Positions 7,530 to 9,050 of a stretch of 9,050 nucleotides of DNA are shown here, in pieces. Made by a program: the position numbers and the translations under genes. Under the pieces are notes generated by a model, which ran no database searches, had not been told where the DNA came from, and was given only the letters and a program-made list of their open reading frames with translations. Source of the DNA: Sphingomonadales bacterium (GTDB taxonomy: Bacteria; Pseudomonadota; Alphaproteobacteria; Sphingomonadales; Sphingomonadaceae); NCBI GenBank assembly GCA_027486275.1, contig JAIXPM010000182.1:1-9050 (forward strand), in the 5' to 3' direction. The first letter of the stretch is position 1; every line of letters starts with the position of its first letter.

Positions 7530-8945
7530 TCAGCGCATTAACTGCCGAACATCGACCAGATGCCCCGAAATAGCCGCCGCTGCTGCCATCGCGGGCGACA
7601 ACAAGTGCGTGCGCGCACCCGGGCCCTGCCGGCCAACGAAATTGCGATTCGAGGTGCTGGCACAGCGCTCGCCGGCCGGCACCTGATCGGGGTTCATGCC
7701 CAGGCACATGGAACAGCCCGGTTCCCGCCATTCGAAGCCGGCATCAATGAAGATGCGGTCCAACCCTTCGGCTTCGGCCTGGCGCTTCACGAGGCCGGAA
7801 CCCGGCACCACCAGCGCCTGCCGCACGTTGCCGGCCACCTTGCGGCCGCGCACCACATCGGCAGCCACGCGCAGATCCTCGATGCGGCTGTTGGTGCAGC
7901 TGCCGATGAAGATGTTTTCCACCGGCACATCGGCCATGCGGGTGCCCGGCGTCAGGCCCATATAATCCAGGCTCTTCTGCGCTGCTGCGCGCTTGCCGGC
8001 ATCGGCGAAGCTGGCCGGATCGGGCACCACATCGGTGATGGCCACCACGTCGTCCGGGCTGGTACCCCAGGTGACGAGCGGCGCGATGGCGCTGCCGTCG
8101 ACGGTGATGCGCTTGTCATACGTCGCGCCCGGATCGGTTTTCAGCGTCTTCCACCAGGCCAGCGCCGTTTCCCACGCGTCACCTTGGGGCGCGCGCGGAC
8201 GACCTTCAACATAGGCGAAGGTCTTTTCATCCGGCGCGATCAGGCCGGCGCGGGCGCCGGCTTCAATCGCCATGTTGCACAGCGTCATCCGCCCTTCCAT
8301 GGAGAGCGCCTCGATCACCGGGCCGGTATATTCGATGACATGGCCGGCACCGCCGCCCGAACCCAGCACGCCGCACACGGCCAACGCAACATCCTTGGCG
8401 GAGACGGAAAAGCCGAGCTCGCCCGTCACATGCACCTGCAGCGTTTTGGACTGACGCAAGAGCAGCGTTTGCGTTGCAAACACATGTTCCACTTCCGAGG
8501 TGCCGATGCCAAAGGCCAGCGCGCCAAACGCACCATGGGTGGCGGTGTGGCTGTCCCCACAGACCATGGTGACACCCGGCAGGGTGAAGCCTTGTTCCGG
8601 GCCGATGACGTGAACGATGCCCTGTTCCGGCGAATCGATGTTGTAGAGCTCCACCCCGAAATCGGCGCAGTTTTGCACCAGCGCATCGAGTTGTGCCTTC
8701 GACATCGGATCGAGGATCGGGAGCCGGCGATCCGTGGTGGGCACGTTGTGATCGGGCACGGCCAGCGTCAGATCGGGCCGGCGCAACCTGCGGCCAGCGA
8801 TACGCAGCGCCTCAAACGCCTGCGGGGTGGTCACTTCGTGGATGAGGTGACGATCGATGAAGATCAGCGCGGTGCCGTCATCAAGCGACTGGACGACATG
8901 ATCGTCCCAGATCTTCTGGTAGAGGGTGCGCGGGGTGCTGTTCAT
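7530..8945 (-). CDS. leuC: 3-isopropylmalate dehydratase large subunit
   Basis: Large subunit of isopropylmalate isomerase, which converts 2-isopropylmalate to 3-isopropylmalate in leucine synthesis; it works as a heterodimer with LeuD in the cytoplasm. The 471-residue product aligns along its whole length with E. coli LeuC (466 residues). Landmarks are [12 protein letters not shown] near the start, IDRHLIHEV at 30-38, [19 protein letters not shown] at 128-146 and [14 protein letters not shown] at 215-228. The three cysteine ligands of the 4Fe-4S cluster are present: C350 in GSCTNSR and C411 and C414 in PGCSMC. These features distinguish it from aconitase. The ATG at 8945 gives an N-terminus of family length; an in-frame TTG at 8963 would add six residues and is less likely. 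Neither start has a good Shine-Dalgarno, and a perfect hairpin sits directly before the ATG. The small subunit gene leuD is not next door, which is unusual: a c-di-GMP gene follows instead. Confidence 0.96.
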   Translation of the reverse strand: MNSTPRTLYQKIWDDHVVQSLDDGTALIFIDRHLIHEVTTPQAFEALRIAGRRLRRPDLTLAVPDHNVPTTDRRLPILDPMSKAQLDALVQNCADFGVELYNIDSPEQGIVHVIGPEQGFTLPGVTMVCGDSHTATHGAFGALAFGIGTSEVEHVFATQTLLLRQSKTLQVHVTGELGFSVSAKDVALAVCGVLGSGGGAGHVIEYTGPVIEALSMEGRMTLCNMAIEAGARAGLIAPDEKTFAYVEGRPRAPQGDAWETALAWWKTLKTDPGATYDKRITVDGSAIAPLVTWGTSPDDVVAITDVVPDPASFADAGKRAAAQKSLDYMGLTPGTRMADVPVENIFIGSCTNSRIEDLRVAADVVRGRKVAGNVRQALVVPGSGLVKRQAEAEGLDRIFIDAGFEWREPGCSMCLGMNPDQVPAGERCASTSNRNFVGRQGPGARTHLLSPAMAAAAAISGHLVDVRQLMR

Positions 8946-8948
8946 GAT

Positions 8949-8971
8949 GCGCGGCTCTGCCAAGGCCGCGC
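8949..8971 (-). promoter_or_regulatory. Hairpin directly upstream of the leuC start codon
   Basis: On the - strand GCGCGGC (8971-8965) and GCCGCGC (8955-8949) form a perfect 7-bp GC-only stem around a 9-base loop. It ends three bases before the leuC ATG and occupies the place where a Shine-Dalgarno would lie; only a weak GCAGAG at the loop edge resembles one. It could reduce or control leuC translation, or serve as a terminator or stabiliser for the upstream gene ending at 8991, but no T run follows. The structure is seen directly; any role is inferred. Confidence 0.35.
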
Positions 8972-8990
8972 GCCAAAATCCAGCGGCAAA

Positions 8991-9050
8991 TTAGGCGATG
9001 TCGCGCAGGGCGGCGATCAGCGTGTCCACCTCGTCCAGCGTGTTATAGTG
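8991..9050 (-). CDS. C-terminal end of a probable class V aminotransferase / cysteine-desulfurase-like protein (partial)
   Basis: The last 19 codons and a TAA stop of a gene that enters from the right edge. The tail reads HYNTLDEVDTLIAALRDIA. The pattern of an aromatic-Asn-Thr followed by an acidic EVD and a helix ending in ALR is typical of the C-terminus of PLP-dependent class V aminotransferases, including SufS/CsdA and the cysteine-desulfurase-like family. The catalytic part lies outside the window, so the exact enzyme cannot be named. The gene runs in the same direction as leuC with a 45-bp gap, so the two may be co-transcribed. Only the tail motif supports this call. Confidence 0.6.
   Translation of the reverse strand, partial: HYNTLDEVDTLIAALRDIA

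Noticed and set aside
8946..8963. TTG start for leuC six codons upstream
   Set aside because: It has no ribosome binding site, lies in a hairpin loop, and extends the protein beyond the usual family N-terminus.
1..9050. Mobile element, CRISPR array, phage or defence system
   Set aside because: No transposase, integrase, direct repeats, spacer pattern, tRNA or defence-type domain is present; all six genes fall in known core, transport or signalling families.

Overview
This window holds six protein-coding genes, one of them only as a 19-residue C-terminal tail, packed with almost no non-coding DNA. The GC-rich codon usage, an outer-membrane TonB-dependent receptor, an E. coli-type L-aspartate oxidase and a membrane GGDEF-EAL protein fit a Gram-negative proteobacterium. 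The style of the receptor and the codon choice suggest an alphaproteobacterium of the Sphingomonadales, but this is inference; no 16S or other phylogenetic marker is present.

Layout: the left half (1-4928) is read on the + strand. It carries a complete TonB-dependent receptor (1-2319), a 76-bp gap filled by a strong GC-rich hairpin, a YadG-like ABC transporter ATPase (2396-3328), and nadB (3306-4928), which starts at GTG inside the end of the ABC gene. The right half (4925-9050) is read on the - strand. From the right edge it carries the tail of a probable class V aminotransferase or cysteine-desulfurase-like gene, leuC (8945-7530), and a large 7TM-GGDEF-EAL protein (7411-4925). The two gene trains converge and share the four bases CTAG as both stop codons, at the centre of a 10-bp palindrome.

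Functionally this is mostly housekeeping plus envelope and signalling genes: the first step of de novo NAD synthesis (nadB), the large subunit of isopropylmalate isomerase for leucine synthesis (leuC), uptake across the outer membrane (receptor), an ABC-2 type export ATPase, and turnover of the second messenger c-di-GMP. No nadA or nadC, no leuD, and no ABC-2 permease lie in the window, so three genes are separated from their usual partners. I see no phage, transposon, CRISPR array, tRNA or rRNA, and no evidence for a new multi-gene system. The points most worth a second look are the partner-less genes, the gene junctions (shared palindromic stop, coupled GTG start, hairpins before ABC and leuC), and the domain state of the c-di-GMP enzyme.
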